DNA of 64,000 nucleotides from Pasteurella dagmatis (GTDB lineage: Bacteria; Pseudomonadota; Gammaproteobacteria; Enterobacterales; Pasteurellaceae), in assembly GCF_900186835.1 (NCBI RefSeq), contig NZ_LT906448.1, forward strand, positions 372,001 to 436,000, in the 5' to 3' direction. Numbering within the stretch: position 1 is the stretch's first letter; the number at the start of each line of letters is the position of its first letter. Under the pieces are notes generated by a model. That model worked only from the letters and a program-made list of their open reading frames with translations, made no database searches and was not told the DNA's origin. Made by a program: the position numbers and the translations under genes. Below, piece by piece: positions 27,777 to 37,736 of the stretch.

Positions 27777-28478
27777 TTATTTGTGGTATTCGCGAGCACC
27801 AAAAATAGCGGTACCAATTCGCACCATTGTCGAACCACACTTAATTGCGCTAGCCATATCATCGGTCATGCCCATCGAAAGCGTGTCAATTTGAGCCTCT
27901 GGTAGTGCTTGTTGTAACGCTATAAATAAGCTGTTCATTGCATTAAAGGCCTGTTCTTGTTGTTGAAGATCATCTGTTGGTGCTGGAATTGCCATTAAAC
28001 CTCGTAAGCGTAAGTGCGGTAAGTTTTGGATGTGTGTTGCTAACGCCAGCATGTCATTTGGTGTAATACCTGATTTGCTGTTTTCATCGCTAATATTAAT
28101 TTGAATTAAAACATTTAATGGTGCTTTGTAATAAGGACGTTGTTCATTTAGCCGATCAGCAATTTTTATACGATCGAGTGTTTGCATCCAGTCAAAGTGT
28201 TCTGCGACTAAACGTGTTTTATTCGATTGTAATGGACCAATAAAATGCCATTCCAACTCGATATTTTGCTGTTGAAAATAAGCAATTTTATCAATACCTT
28301 CTTGTACGTAATTCTCTCCAAATGTGGTTTGACCCGCTTGATAGGCTTGATAGATATCTTCGACAGTTTTTGTTTTCGAAACAGCTAATAATTTGACCGC
28401 ACTTTGTTGGCGTTGTGCTTGTGCAGTGTAGTATTGAATTCTTTGCTGAATTTGAGTTACGTTTTGTTTGATTGTCAT
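27777..28478 (-). CDS. yggS: PLP-homeostasis protein YggS
   Basis: A 233-residue cytosolic PLP-binding protein of the YggS/PROSC family (alanine-racemase N-terminal fold). It is thought to buffer pyridoxal phosphate and keep amino-acid pools in balance and has no known catalytic activity. The PLP lysine is in LLAVSKTKTVEDI near residue 36. The later blocks WHFIGPLQSNK and LSMGMTDDMASAIKCGSTMVR are intact. It is divergent from the thr operon, as its homologue is in H. influenzae. Confidence 0.93.
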   Translation of the reverse strand: MTIKQNVTQIQQRIQYYTAQAQRQQSAVKLLAVSKTKTVEDIYQAYQAGQTTFGENYVQEGIDKIAYFQQQNIELEWHFIGPLQSNKTRLVAEHFDWMQTLDRIKIADRLNEQRPYYKAPLNVLIQINISDENSKSGITPNDMLALATHIQNLPHLRLRGLMAIPAPTDDLQQQEQAFNAMNSLFIALQQALPEAQIDTLSMGMTDDMASAIKCGSTMVRIGTAIFGAREYHK

Positions 28479-28585
28479 AGAGAGATCCTATCTCAAGAAA
28501 GGGGCGTTTTGTTGAATTTATAAAAAGGATATATTACTAGAATTTAAGTGTTTTTTAAAATTTATCCTATTTTTTCATTTTCTGT

Positions 28586-28614
28586 TTGACAAGGTTAGTA
28601 AATTTCGGTATTTC
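28586..28614 (+). promoter_or_regulatory. Probable thr operon promoter
   Basis: A consensus -35 TTGACA (28586-28591) is followed by a 17-nt spacer and a weak -10 TATTTC (28609-28614), about 70 bp before the thr leader peptide. Confidence 0.5.
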
Positions 28615-28685
28615 TTACACATTGTTTTTATTTTCTCGCCAAATACAAGTAAATGAGTAATTCTAATTTTTCAACTCAAATTATT

Positions 28686-28727
28686 ATGACCAAGACCACC
28701 ATTATTATGACTAATGGTGCGGGTTAG
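28686..28727 (+). CDS. thrL: thr operon leader peptide
   Basis: A 13-residue peptide, MTKTTIIMTNGAG, with four Thr and two Ile codons. These are the two amino acids whose charged tRNAs control the operon in enteric bacteria. It is followed at 28755 by an attenuator. The end of the leader (GTGCGGGTT, 28718-28726) can pair with AACCCGTAC (28757-28765), the left arm of the terminator, so a stalled ribosome could favour readthrough. Too short for ordinary gene finders. Confidence 0.88.
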   Translation: MTKTTIIMTNGAG

Positions 28728-28754
28728 TGCGTAGAAAAAAATAGCCAATTCTAC

Positions 28755-28791
28755 AAAACCCGTACTGAATATAAACAGTACGGGTTTTTTT
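28755..28791 (+). terminator. thr operon attenuator
   Basis: A perfect 13-bp stem of arms 28755-28767 and 28776-28788, with an 8-nt loop and a seven-T tail, lies 46 bp before thrA. The alternative pairing partner is at 28718-28726. Confidence 0.92.
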
Positions 28792-28836
28792 ATGAGATTT
28801 TTATAATATTAAATTACACAACATCGGGAGATTATC

Positions 28837-31284
28837 ATGAGAGTACTTAAGTTTGGAGGCACTTCCTTAGCCAATCCTGAGCGTTTTTCGCAAGCAGCAC
28901 AACTTATCGAAAAAGCTCATTTTGAGGAACAAGCTGCAGGGGTGCTATCTGCACCAGCAAAAATTACTAACCATCTTGTTGCCCTTTCTGAAAAAGCCAG
29001 TTTAAATCAACCTACTGATTCTCATTTCAATGAAGCATTAGAAATTTTCTATAATATTATTAATGGTTTATATGAAGAAAATAATAATTTTGATCTTGAA
29101 GGGACAAAAGCATTAATTGATGCAGAATTTGCACAAATCAAAGATGTGTTAGAAGAAATTCGTCAACAAGGTTTTGTGTCCGATGCAGTGAAAGCAACGA
29201 TTGATTGTCGTGGTGAAAAATTATCCATTGCTATGATGAAAGCATGGTTTGAAGCCCGTGGTTATGCTGTTACAGTAATTGATCCTGTTGAAAAATTGTT
29301 AGCAAAAGGTAACTATTTAGAGTCATCAGTAGATATTGAAGAGTCAACTAAACGTGTTGATGCAAAATCTATCCCAACTACGAATGTGGTGTTAATGGCA
29401 GGTTTTACTGCAGGAAATGAGCAGGGGGAACTTGTTTTATTAGGCCGTAATGGTTCAGATTATTCTGCAGCTTGTTTAGCAGCTTGTTTAGGTGCTAGCG
29501 CTTGTGAAATTTGGACTGATGTGGATGGTGTGTTTACTTGTGACCCACGTTTAGTCCCTGATGCACGTTTATTACCTAGCCTTTCTTACCGTGAGGCAAT
29601 GGAGCTTTCTTATTTTGGTGCAAAAGTGATTCATCCTCGTACGATAGGTCCATTAGTTCAGAAAAATATTCCTTGTTTAATTAAAAATACAGCTAATCCT
29701 TCTGCTCCTGGTTCCATCATTGATGGTAATGTTCAATCTGAACAGTTACAAGTGAAAGGGATTACTAATCTTGATAATGTGGCTATGTTTAATGTATCAG
29801 GTCCTGGTATGCAAGGTATGGTGGGAATGGCAGCACGGGTCTTCTCAGCAATGTCAAAAGCAGGTATTTCAGTAATTTTAATTACCCAATCTTCTTCTGA
29901 ATATAGTATTAGTTTCTGTGTGCCTGCAAAATCCGTTGATACAGCAAAACAAGTATTAGAAAATGAATTTGAACAAGAGTTAAAAGCAGATTATCTTGAA
30001 CCGATTGATGTAATTAAAGACTTATCGGTCATTTCTGTTGTAGGTGATGGAATGAAACAAGCGAAAGGGATTGCCGCGCGTTTCTTCTCTGCACTTGCAC
30101 AAGCAAATATTAGCATTGTAGCAATTGCACAAGGCTCATCAGAACGTTCAATTTCAGCCGTTGTGCCGCTGAATAAAGCAATTGAAGCCGTAAAATCAAC
30201 GCATCAAGCCTTATTTAATAATAAAAAAGTAGTTGATATGTTCTTAGTTGGCGTCGGTGGTGTTGGTGGAGAGTTAATTGAACAAATCAAAAACCAAAAA
30301 GACTATCTTGCTAAAAAAGATATTGAAATTCGTGTTTGTGCTATTGCTAACTCAAATAAGATGTTACTCAAAGCTGATGGTTTGAATTTAGATAACTGGC
30401 AGCTAAATTTAGAAAATGCGACCCAACCTTCAGATTTTGATGTGTTACTTTCTTTTATTAAGTTACACCACGTCGTTAATCCAGTGTTTGTAGATTGTAC
30501 TTCAGCGGAATCTGTTTCTGGTTTGTATGTACGTGCACTAAAAGAAGGTTTTCATGTTGTAACACCAAATAAAAAAGCGAATACTCGTGATTTAGCGTAC
30601 TACAATACATTGCGTGAAAATGCTCGTGCAAATCAACGTAAATTCCTTTATGACACTAACGTAGGTGCGGGGTTACCAGTAATTGAAAACTTGCAGAACT
30701 TGTTAGCAGCAGGGGATGAAGTTGTAAAATTTAATGGTATTTTATCTGGCTCACTTTCCTTTATTTTCGGTGAGTTGGAGAATGGGTATTCTTTATCAGA
30801 AGCGACTGCACTTGCACGTGAAAAAGGCTTTACAGAGCCAGACCCTCGTGATGATTTATCTGGTCAAGATGTAGCCCGCAAATTATTAATTCTAGCACGT
30901 GAAACAGGCTTGCAATTAGAATTATCTGATGTTGATGTGGAAAGTGTCTTGCCCAAGGGGTTTTCAGAAGGTAAAAGCGTAGCAGAATTTATGGCAATGC
31001 TTCCAGAGTTAGACGCTACATTTGCAGAACGGGTGGCAAAAGCAAAAGCTGAAGGCAAAGTATTACGTTATGTTGGTCAACTTGAAAATGGTCAGTGCAA
31101 AGTTTCAATTGTAGAAGTGGACGAAGATAATCCGCTTTATAAAGTGAAAAATGGTGAAAATGCGTTAGCGTTCTATACTCGTTATTATCAGCCTGCACCA
31201 TTACTTTTACGTGGATACGGTGCGGGTAATGCAGTCACAGCAGCCGGTATTTTTGCCGATATTTTAAGAACATTACAAAACTAA
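28837..31284 (+). CDS. thrA: Bifunctional aspartokinase I / homoserine dehydrogenase I
   Basis: An 815-residue fused enzyme catalysing the first and third steps from aspartate to threonine. The N-terminal kinase has [13 protein letters not shown] at residues 5-17 and [12 protein letters not shown] near 205. The middle has ACT regulatory repeats ([10 protein letters not shown] region near 400). The C-terminal dehydrogenase has the NAD(P) motif VGVGGVGG near 469 and [11 protein letters not shown] near 630. It is first in the thrABC operon behind the leader and attenuator, and the ACT domains imply threonine feedback. Confidence 0.97.
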   Translation: MRVLKFGGTSLANPERFSQAAQLIEKAHFEEQAAGVLSAPAKITNHLVALSEKASLNQPTDSHFNEALEIFYNIINGLYEENNNFDLEGTKALIDAEFAQIKDVLEEIRQQGFVSDAVKATIDCRGEKLSIAMMKAWFEARGYAVTVIDPVEKLLAKGNYLESSVDIEESTKRVDAKSIPTTNVVLMAGFTAGNEQGELVLLGRNGSDYSAACLAACLGASACEIWTDVDGVFTCDPRLVPDARLLPSLSYREAMELSYFGAKVIHPRTIGPLVQKNIPCLIKNTANPSAPGSIIDGNVQSEQLQVKGITNLDNVAMFNVSGPGMQGMVGMAARVFSAMSKAGISVILITQSSSEYSISFCVPAKSVDTAKQVLENEFEQELKADYLEPIDVIKDLSVISVVGDGMKQAKGIAARFFSALAQANISIVAIAQGSSERSISAVVPLNKAIEAVKSTHQALFNNKKVVDMFLVGVGGVGGELIEQIKNQKDYLAKKDIEIRVCAIANSNKMLLKADGLNLDNWQLNLENATQPSDFDVLLSFIKLHHVVNPVFVDCTSAESVSGLYVRALKEGFHVVTPNKKANTRDLAYYNTLRENARANQRKFLYDTNVGAGLPVIENLQNLLAAGDEVVKFNGILSGSLSFIFGELENGYSLSEATALAREKGFTEPDPRDDLSGQDVARKLLILARETGLQLELSDVDVESVLPKGFSEGKSVAEFMAMLPELDATFAERVAKAKAEGKVLRYVGQLENGQCKVSIVEVDEDNPLYKVKNGENALAFYTRYYQPAPLLLRGYGAGNAVTAAGIFADILRTLQN

Positions 31285-31299
31285 TCGGTTATTAATCAA

Positions 31300-32256
31300 A
31301 TGGAAAATAAGATACTTAGAATTTATGCACCTGCATCTAGTGCAAATTTAAGTGTGGGCTTTGATACATTGGGGGCAGCAGTGTCCCCAATTGATGGCTC
31401 ATTGCTAGGTGATGTGGTGCAAGTTGAATCTATTCCAAGTGGATTCGAGCTAGAAAGTGCGGGTTATTTTGTGCGTAAATTGCCAAAAGAACCACAAAAA
31501 AACATTGTTTATCAGGCATATGTTTTATTTAGCGAGCGTTTAAAATTACGTGGTACGCAAGTGAGTCCATTGCGTTTAACCTTAGAAAAAAATATGCCGA
31601 TTGGTTCTGGGTTAGGATCAAGTGCTTGCTCTATCGTGGCGGCATTGGTAGCGTTAAATCAATTCCATCAAGAACCATTTTCGAAAATGGAACTGTTAGA
31701 AATGATGGGCGAATTAGAAGGGCGTATTTCGGGGTCAATTCACTATGATAACGTAGCGCCTTGCTATTTAGGCGGTGTGCAATTAATGGTGCAATCTTTA
31801 GGTAATATTTGTCAAACGCTACCATTTTTTGATGAATGGTATTGGGTGTTGGCTTACCCGGGGATTGAGGTGTCAACTGCAGAAGCGCGTGCTATTTTAC
31901 CGAAAAGCTATACTCGCCAAGATGTGATTGCGCAAGCGCGCCATTTAGGTAGTTTTGTCCATGCTTGCCATACTAAACAAGCTCAATTGACAGCGCTAAT
32001 GATGAAAGATCTGATAGCAGAGCCTTATCGTGAGGCATTATTACCAAATTTTGCAGATGTTAAACAAGCTACTCGTGATTTGGGGGCACTTGCGACTGGT
32101 ATTTCAGGCTCTGGTCCGACTATGTTTGCTATTGCGCCTGATTTAGCGATAGCAATGAAATTATCGACCTATTTAGAAAATCATTACTTGCAAAACAATG
32201 AAGGCTTTGTGCATATTTGTAAAGTGGATAACCAAGGTGCGAGAGCGCTTGATTAA
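31300..32256 (+). CDS. thrB: Homoserine kinase
   Basis: A 318-residue GHMP-family kinase that phosphorylates homoserine. The opening [21 protein letters not shown] is typical. The ATP-binding loop is [17 protein letters not shown] near residue 90, and [11 protein letters not shown] near 270 is the third GHMP motif. It starts 15 bp after thrA. It is slightly longer than E. coli ThrB (310) at the N-terminus. Confidence 0.96.
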   Translation: MENKILRIYAPASSANLSVGFDTLGAAVSPIDGSLLGDVVQVESIPSGFELESAGYFVRKLPKEPQKNIVYQAYVLFSERLKLRGTQVSPLRLTLEKNMPIGSGLGSSACSIVAALVALNQFHQEPFSKMELLEMMGELEGRISGSIHYDNVAPCYLGGVQLMVQSLGNICQTLPFFDEWYWVLAYPGIEVSTAEARAILPKSYTRQDVIAQARHLGSFVHACHTKQAQLTALMMKDLIAEPYREALLPNFADVKQATRDLGALATGISGSGPTMFAIAPDLAIAMKLSTYLENHYLQNNEGFVHICKVDNQGARALD

Positions 32257-32275
32257 TTGAATAACGGAAAACAAT

Positions 32276-33553
32276 ATGAATTTATACAACATTAAACACC
32301 CTGAAGAACAAGTCAATTTTGCACAAGCAGTTCGCCAAGGTTTGGGTAAAAACCAAGGCTTATTTTTCCCTGAAAAAATACCGCACTTTGATGATATTGA
32401 CAGCTTACTTGCATTGCCATTAGTTGAGCGTAGCCAAAAAATTCTTGGCGCATTAATTGGGGAAGAAATTGCTGAAAATCAATTAGCACAAATGGTGAAA
32501 AGTGCCTTTACGTTCCCAGCTCCAGTTGTAAAAGTAGAAGAGGGTGTTTATGCACTTGAGTTGTTCCACGGCCCAACGTTAGCCTTTAAAGATTTCGGTG
32601 GTCGTTTTATGGCGCAAGCATTAGCGACTGTACGTGGTGACGGTAAAATCACGATCCTAACCGCAACCTCTGGTGACACAGGTGCAGCGGTTGCACACGC
32701 ATTTTATGGCTTAGAAAATATCGATGTGGTGATTTTATACCCACAAGGTAAAATCAGTCCATTACAAGAAAAATTATTCTGTACACTAGGTGGCAATATT
32801 CGCACTGTGGCAATTAAAGGGGATTTTGATGATTGCCAAGCTTTAGTAAAACAAGCTTTTGATGATGCAGAATTACGTCAAACCATTGGTTTGAACTCCG
32901 CAAATTCAATTAATATCAGCCGTCTGTTAGCACAAGTTTGTTATTACTTTGAAGCTGTTGCTCAGTTGCCGAAAGAAGTACGTGATAATGTTGTTGTCTC
33001 TGTGCCAAGTGGTAACTTTGGTAACTTAACTGCCGGTTTAATTGCAAAATCACTGGGTTTACCAATTAAGCGTTTTGTGGCTTCGACTAATGTCAATGAT
33101 ACTGTACCTCGCTATTTACTTAGTGGTGTTTGGCAACCAAATGACACTGTTGCGACTTTATCTAATGCAATGGATGTGAGCCGTCCAAATAACTGGCCAC
33201 GTGTTGAAGAATTATTTAAGCGTAATGGTTGGATGTTATCAGACTTACATTCAGATGCAGTCAATGATAGTGATACAGAAGAAACTTTAAAACAAATGCA
33301 CGAAAAAGGGTATTTATGTGAGCCACATGGTGCGGTTGCTTATCGTGTATTAAAACAAGATCTTCAAGCGGGCGAAACAGGTTTATTCCTGTGCACTGCA
33401 CACCCTGCTAAATTTAAAGAAAGTGTGGAACGCATTTTGGATCTTGAATTAGATCTGCCTGAAGCGTTAGCAAAACACGCTGTATTGCCATTACTTTCTG
33501 ATGTGATGGAAAATGATTTTGCGCAGTTACGTCAATATTTATTAGCAAAATAG
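32276..33553 (+). CDS. thrC: Threonine synthase
   Basis: A 425-residue PLP enzyme that converts phosphohomoserine to threonine and phosphate. The PLP lysine lies in PTLAFKDFGGRFMA near residue 107, and the phosphate-binding TATSGDTGAAVAHAF follows. It is the last gene of thrABC, 19 bp after thrB, and ends before a very stable terminator. The family length and order are as in E. coli and H. influenzae. Confidence 0.97.
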   Translation: MNLYNIKHPEEQVNFAQAVRQGLGKNQGLFFPEKIPHFDDIDSLLALPLVERSQKILGALIGEEIAENQLAQMVKSAFTFPAPVVKVEEGVYALELFHGPTLAFKDFGGRFMAQALATVRGDGKITILTATSGDTGAAVAHAFYGLENIDVVILYPQGKISPLQEKLFCTLGGNIRTVAIKGDFDDCQALVKQAFDDAELRQTIGLNSANSINISRLLAQVCYYFEAVAQLPKEVRDNVVVSVPSGNFGNLTAGLIAKSLGLPIKRFVASTNVNDTVPRYLLSGVWQPNDTVATLSNAMDVSRPNNWPRVEELFKRNGWMLSDLHSDAVNDSDTEETLKQMHEKGYLCEPHGAVAYRVLKQDLQAGETGLFLCTAHPAKFKESVERILDLELDLPEALAKHAVLPLLSDVMENDFAQLRQYLLAK

Positions 33554-33601
33554 ACGTTTTAAAAGGTGGCTGAACGTATAAAAGCGCGGTCAATTTTCAT
33601 A

Positions 33602-33635
33602 AAAAATCCTCATAAGCGAACTTATGAGGATTTTT
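33602..33635 (+). terminator. thrABC terminator
   Basis: A perfect 15-bp stem of arms 33602-33616 and 33621-33635, with a CGAA tetraloop and T-tail. Confidence 0.95.
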
Positions 33636-33700
33636 ATTTTGAACGAAATGAAAAAATCTAACTTATTTTTGTGAAAATTTTTTCACTTTAAATCAGTTGA

Positions 33701-34411
33701 TTATTCAAGCTCACCGCAGAAGCGATAGCCTTCACCATGTATTGTGGTGATGATTTCAGGGCTGTCTGGATGGTCTTCAAAATGTTTGCGAATACGACGG
33801 ATAGTCACGTCTACTGTACGATCTTGTGGTTTTAGCTCACGTCCAGTCATTTTTTTTAGCAATTCTTCACGAGTTTGAATTTTACCTGGATTTTCACAAA
33901 AATGTAACATCGCACGGAATTCACTACGAGGAAGTTTATATTCTTCACCTTCAGGGTTGATTAACGTACGGCTATTTAAGTCAAGTATCCAACCATTGAA
34001 TCGGTATTCTTCCACATTTTCTTTAGTTTCTTTTGTATTTTCTTGCATTGTACGCTGCAGTAAGTTACGAGCGCGTATTGTCAATTCTCGTGGGTTAAAT
34101 GGTTTAGTAATGTAATCATCCGCACCGATTTCTAAACCTAAAATTTTATCGACTTCGTTATCTCTTCCCGTTAAGAACATCAAGGCTGTATTAGTTGTTT
34201 CTCGTAATTCACGAGCTAGCATAAGGCCATTTTTACCTGGTAAGTTGATGTCCATAATCACTAAATTAATTACTTTGTTTGATAAGATGCGGTGCATTTG
34301 CGCGCCATCAGCAGCTTCAAATACTTCATACCCTTCTGCCTCAAAAATACTTTTTAGTGTATTTCTTGTAATAGCTTCATCCTCAACAATTAAAATCTGT
34401 GGCGTTACCAT
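33701..34411 (-). CDS. arcA: Aerobic respiration response regulator ArcA
   Basis: A 236-residue OmpR-family response regulator that represses aerobic genes when phosphorylated by ArcB under low oxygen. The receiver domain has ILIVEDE at its N-terminus, the phospho-acceptor Asp in [12 protein letters not shown] near residue 54 and the Lys in [12 protein letters not shown]. The C-terminal winged helix has [15 protein letters not shown]. ArcB is encoded elsewhere. The gene is relevant to the anaerobic formate metabolism of the window, although no ArcA site was identified there. Confidence 0.97.
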   Translation of the reverse strand: MVTPQILIVEDEAITRNTLKSIFEAEGYEVFEAADGAQMHRILSNKVINLVIMDINLPGKNGLMLARELRETTNTALMFLTGRDNEVDKILGLEIGADDYITKPFNPRELTIRARNLLQRTMQENTKETKENVEEYRFNGWILDLNSRTLINPEGEEYKLPRSEFRAMLHFCENPGKIQTREELLKKMTGRELKPQDRTVDVTIRRIRKHFEDHPDSPEIITTIHGEGYRFCGELE

Positions 34412-34556
34412 CTTATATATCCTATTACGTAGAAGTTTAAAAATCTGCTTTGTTGTAAAACAAAATTAACTGCAGTATTGTATAATTGCAACATAATTGT
34501 AACAATAGGAAATATGAATTTTGTTACATTAGATTTGCCTTTAATGATTTAGATCA

Positions 34557-34592
34557 TAAAAAAATCCCCCAATGGAGTGAGTTCATTGAGGG
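34557..34592 (-). terminator. Terminator of rpmE2-rpmJ2
   Basis: Arms 34566-34574 and 34584-34592 pair over 9 bp with one G.U and a 9-nt loop. On the leftward strand they are followed by seven T (34558-34564). Confidence 0.8.
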
Positions 34593-34640
34593 AAAACTGA
34601 GCGAATGCTCATTTTACTTACATACAAAAAATCTGGGATA

Positions 34641-34781
34641 TTAACGTTTCTTTTTTCCACCTTGACGGGCTTTGAAACGCGGGTTTTCTTTGCAAATCAC
34701 GTAAACAACACCGTGGCGACGAACAACTTTGCATCCGGGGTGACGTGTTTTGGCACTTTTCAAGGAAGATAGCACCTGCAT
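34641..34781 (-). CDS. rpmJ2: Ribosomal protein L36, type B (zinc-independent)
   Basis: A 46-residue basic protein nearly colinear with E. coli Ykg[18 protein letters not shown] at the start, [18 protein letters not shown], then a KKKR tail. The four-residue zinc ribbon of ordinary L36 is incomplete (only two Cys), which marks the C-minus type that replaces the zinc form when zinc is scarce. It lies 10 bp downstream of the L31 type B gene, and the two form one transcript. Confidence 0.95.
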   Translation of the reverse strand: MQVLSSLKSAKTRHPGCKVVRRHGVVYVICKENPRFKARQGGKKKR

Positions 34782-34791
34782 TATGGACCTC

Positions 34792-35058
34792 TTATTTTGA
34801 TTTTAAAGCGCCAAATTTACCATAACGATTAACGAAATCACTTGCACGACCTTCGTTAGCGATTTGGCGAGTTTTGCCAGTATAGAATGGATGTGATGCA
34901 GATGAGGTATCACACATAAATACAGGATATTCTTTACCATCTTCCCATTTCATTGTGTTTGTGGTTCTTGCACAAGAGCGGATTAAGAAGCCTTGTTTTG
35001 CATTTGAGTCATAAAAAAGCACAGTACGGTAGTTCTCTGGATGAATACCTTTTTTCAT
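34792..35058 (-). CDS. rpmE2: Ribosomal protein L31, type B (zinc-independent)
   Basis: An 88-residue YkgM-type L31. It opens with [17 protein letters not shown] and has the conserved SHPFYTGK block near residue 55. It lacks the CXXC zinc ribbon of standard L31. Replacement of the zinc form by this paralogue under zinc starvation is established in several bacteria, usually under Zur control. A consensus-like promoter and a long palindrome lie upstream at 35107-35165. Confidence 0.95.
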   Translation of the reverse strand: MKKGIHPENYRTVLFYDSNAKQGFLIRSCARTTNTMKWEDGKEYPVFMCDTSSASHPFYTGKTRQIANEGRASDFVNRYGKFGALKSK

Positions 35059-35106
35059 ATTTTGAAATCCTCTTATTTTTTAATGAAAAATAATTCAATG
35101 GCGCAC

Positions 35107-35135
35107 ATACTACACCAAATAAAAATAATTATCAA
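35107..35135 (-). promoter_or_regulatory. rpmE2 promoter
   Basis: On the leftward strand TTGATA (35135-35130), an exact 17-nt spacer and TAGTAT (35112-35107) lie about 50 bp before the rpmE2 start. Confidence 0.7.
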
Positions 35136-35165
35136 AACTTATTTTTATTTAAAAAATAAGTTTTG
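35133..35165. promoter_or_regulatory. 14-bp palindrome overlapping the rpmE2 -35 box
   Basis: CAAAACTTATTTTT (35133-35146) and its exact complement (35152-35165) flank 5 nt. The left arm overlaps three bases of the -35 hexamer, so a bound repressor would block the promoter. Zur is the natural candidate by analogy, but the sequence differs from the enteric Zur consensus. Confidence 0.55.
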
Positions 35166-35262
35166 GAGGATCAAGTAAAGATTTTGCTTGCTTAAGAAGA
35201 TGAGATAATGAAAAATCAGTATTTCAAATCAAAATGTTAGTTAATCGTTAAATGATATTTTT

Positions 35263-37038
35263 ATGAAAAAAATAATTTTAGTTTTTCTACTTTTATTCAC
35301 TACGTTGATAGTAAATGCAGGTATTTTTAGTAAAAAGCCCACCTTTTTAAAGGCAGATCAAGCTTTTCAATTTTCGGATGTCCAAAAAGCGGGGAGCGTT
35401 TCATTACATTGGGATATTGCGGATGGTTATTATCTTTATAAAAAGTCTTTTGAGGTAAAAAGTATTGACTCTGATGTTGGAGAGATTGTTTTTCCTCCTG
35501 CGGAAAAATATCACGATGAGTTTTTCGGTGAAGTTGATATTTATCGTCAACAACTTGTATTAGCGGTTCCTGTAAAGTCAGTGAAAGAAAATGCAATATT
35601 GGAAGTCACTTACCAAGGATGCACTGTCGGTTTTTGTTATCCACCAGAAACTAAAATAGTGAGTTTATTAGAACCTACATTATTATCTTCTGAACAAAGC
35701 TCGCAAGCAGACAGTAAACAAATTCTTTCAGAAAGCATTGAAACTTCGCAAAAAAAGACCGCACTTTCACTACCTGTAGCAGAACAAGATCGTTTGGCAG
35801 AAGAACTTTTTAAAAGTAAATATTCAGTATTTTGGTTTTTTTTATTGGGGTTAGGCTTGGCTTTTACACCTTGTGTATTACCAATGTTACCATTGCTTTC
35901 TGCAATTGTAATTGGTGGGCAAATAAGACCAAATAGCTTACGTGCACTAACGTTGAGTTTTGTTTACGTACAAGGGATGGCATTAACTTATACTTTGCTT
36001 GGTTTGATTGTAGCTGCAATTGGTTTACCCTTCCAAGTAGTGTTACAAAGTCCTTATGTATTGTTGACTCTGTCAATGATTTTTGTGCTATTAGCTTTAT
36101 CAATGTTCGGTTTCTTTACCTTACAGCTACCAACTAGTCTACAAACTAAATTAATGCAATATAGTCAACAGCAAAAAAGCGGTGCATTTAGTGGCGTTTT
36201 TGTTATGGGAATGATTGCAGGGCTAGTCGCTTCGCCTTGTACTTCAGCACCACTTTCTGGCGCATTACTTTATGTTGCTCAAAGCGGTGATGTCTTGACA
36301 GGAGCTATCACATTATATTTATTGGCATTAGGTATGGGAGTACCATTAATTTTGATTACGGTATTTGGTAATAAGATTTTACCGAAATCAGGAAATTGGA
36401 TGCTACACGTTAAGCATACTTTTGGTTTTGTTTTGCTCGCATTACCAGTCTTTTTAGTTTCTCGTGTTTTCCCAAATGTAGAAAATCACTTATGGTTTAT
36501 ACTAGCTATTGGTTTCTGTTTGTGGATCTTTTTCCACCTAAGAAATTATAAATGGGCATGGATAGCTGTTTTTATGATGTTAGTTTTTAGCACATTTTTT
36601 CCAAACGTTATTGGAATAGGATTTTTGAGTGGAAATGCTATCGAACAATTAGGGCATACTCAACGTATTGAATTTAAAAAAATAAAAACATATGAAGAAT
36701 TACAACAAGTTTTACGAACTAATCATAAAAGCCTAGCTATGCTAGATTTATATGCCGATTGGTGCGTGGCTTGTAAAGAATTTGAAAAATATACATTTCA
36801 TGCACCAGAAGTTGTACCTACGTTTAATGATGTGTTGTTATTGCAAATTGATATGACGAAAAATACATCAGAAAATAAAATGTTATTAGATAAACTTAAT
36901 ATATTAGGATTACCCACAATTTTATTTTTTAATAGTCAGGGCGGTGAGATACCTCATTCACGTATTACAGGTTTTATGGATGCAAGTATATTTAATGAAC
37001 ACTTGAAGCAGCTAAAGAAGATTATTAACTCTGAGTAG
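35263..37038 (+). CDS. dsbD: Thiol:disulfide interchange protein DsbD
   Basis: A 591-residue inner-membrane reductase that carries electrons from cytoplasmic thioredoxin to periplasmic DsbC, DsbG and cytochrome c maturation. It has a signal peptide (about 1-19) and an N-terminal alpha domain with the Cys pair in YQGCTVGFCYPP near residue 120. An eight-segment membrane domain has Cys in FTPCVLPMLP and ASPCTSAPLSG. A C-terminal thioredoxin-like domain has DWCVACKEF near residue 503. It is divergent from rpmE2, and the gap holds the palindrome. Confidence 0.95.
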   Translation: MKKIILVFLLLFTTLIVNAGIFSKKPTFLKADQAFQFSDVQKAGSVSLHWDIADGYYLYKKSFEVKSIDSDVGEIVFPPAEKYHDEFFGEVDIYRQQLVLAVPVKSVKENAILEVTYQGCTVGFCYPPETKIVSLLEPTLLSSEQSSQADSKQILSESIETSQKKTALSLPVAEQDRLAEELFKSKYSVFWFFLLGLGLAFTPCVLPMLPLLSAIVIGGQIRPNSLRALTLSFVYVQGMALTYTLLGLIVAAIGLPFQVVLQSPYVLLTLSMIFVLLALSMFGFFTLQLPTSLQTKLMQYSQQQKSGAFSGVFVMGMIAGLVASPCTSAPLSGALLYVAQSGDVLTGAITLYLLALGMGVPLILITVFGNKILPKSGNWMLHVKHTFGFVLLALPVFLVSRVFPNVENHLWFILAIGFCLWIFFHLRNYKWAWIAVFMMLVFSTFFPNVIGIGFLSGNAIEQLGHTQRIEFKKIKTYEELQQVLRTNHKSLAMLDLYADWCVACKEFEKYTFHAPEVVPTFNDVLLLQIDMTKNTSENKMLLDKLNILGLPTILFFNSQGGEIPHSRITGFMDASIFNEHLKQLKKIINSE

Positions 37039-37168
37039 AATATTTTTTTCTTTCTTAATAGTTTTTTTCTTTTTTGTGTATTGTTATTATAGCGCCAGTT
37101 TTCGGCGAGAGCATATCGCTGAAAATTCTGATTATCTTAGATTTAATTATATTTATTAAGGAAAATAC

Positions 37169-37561
37169 ATGATTTCATTAGAAAAATATCGTCCACAAGT
37201 ATTAGGTTTATTACGTATTATTGCTGCTTATATGTTCTTATTACATGGGACAGATAAAGTGTTTGGCGTACCAGCAGTTTTTGGCGCACAACCTTTATTT
37301 TCATTATTTGGTATTGGGGGAGTTATTGAAATTATTGGTGGTGTATTAATGATTTTAGGTCTGTTCACTCGCCCTGTTGCTTTTATTCTTTCAGGTCAAA
37401 TGGCAGTAGCTTATTTTTATGTTCACGCTTCAGTTTCTAATGTTTTATTACCAATTTTAAACCAAGGTGAATTGGCGGCACTGTATTCATTAGTATTTTT
37501 ATACTTTGTTGTTGCAGGTCCAGGTGCATTTGCATTAGATAATAAAATTAATAGAAAATAA
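37169..37561 (+). CDS. DoxX-family membrane protein
   Basis: A 130-residue inner-membrane protein with four membrane segments. DoxX-family features are visible: LLRIIAAYMFLLHGTDKVFG near the start and GGVIEIIGGVLMILGLFTRPVAF in the middle. The function of the bacterial members is unsettled. It lies 130 bp after dsbD and before its own terminator, so it probably has its own promoter. Confidence 0.85.
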   Translation: MISLEKYRPQVLGLLRIIAAYMFLLHGTDKVFGVPAVFGAQPLFSLFGIGGVIEIIGGVLMILGLFTRPVAFILSGQMAVAYFYVHASVSNVLLPILNQGELAALYSLVFLYFVVAGPGAFALDNKINRK

Positions 37562-37580
37562 TTGTCTTACTTTTTGTTAG

Positions 37581-37606
37581 AAACCGCCTTTATAGGCGGT
37601 TTTTTT
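37581..37606 (+). terminator. Terminator after the DoxX gene
   Basis: A 9-bp perfect stem AAACCGCCT/AGGCGGTTT with a 4-nt loop and a T-tail. Confidence 0.92.
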
Positions 37607-37653
37607 ATAAATATTCTAACTCACCGAATAATAATCACTTCCTATTAATTTTT

Positions 37654-37684
37654 TTGACACAAGCGCAAACGTTTGCGTTATAAT
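37654..37684 (+). promoter_or_regulatory. purH promoter
   Basis: Consensus TTGACA (37654-37659) and TATAAT (37679-37684), separated by 19 nt. The PurR box fills the spacer. Confidence 0.75.
37663..37678. promoter_or_regulatory. PurR operator
   Basis: GCGCAAACGTTTGCGT is a near-perfect 16-bp palindrome matching the PurR consensus (ACGCAAACGTTTNCNT). It sits between the -35 and -10 boxes, so purine-charged PurR should block purHD transcription. Confidence 0.9.
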
Positions 37685-37736
37685 GCTAGCCTTTATTTTA
37701 CTATTCATTTTAACTTTTAATTTTAAGGATTTTCCA

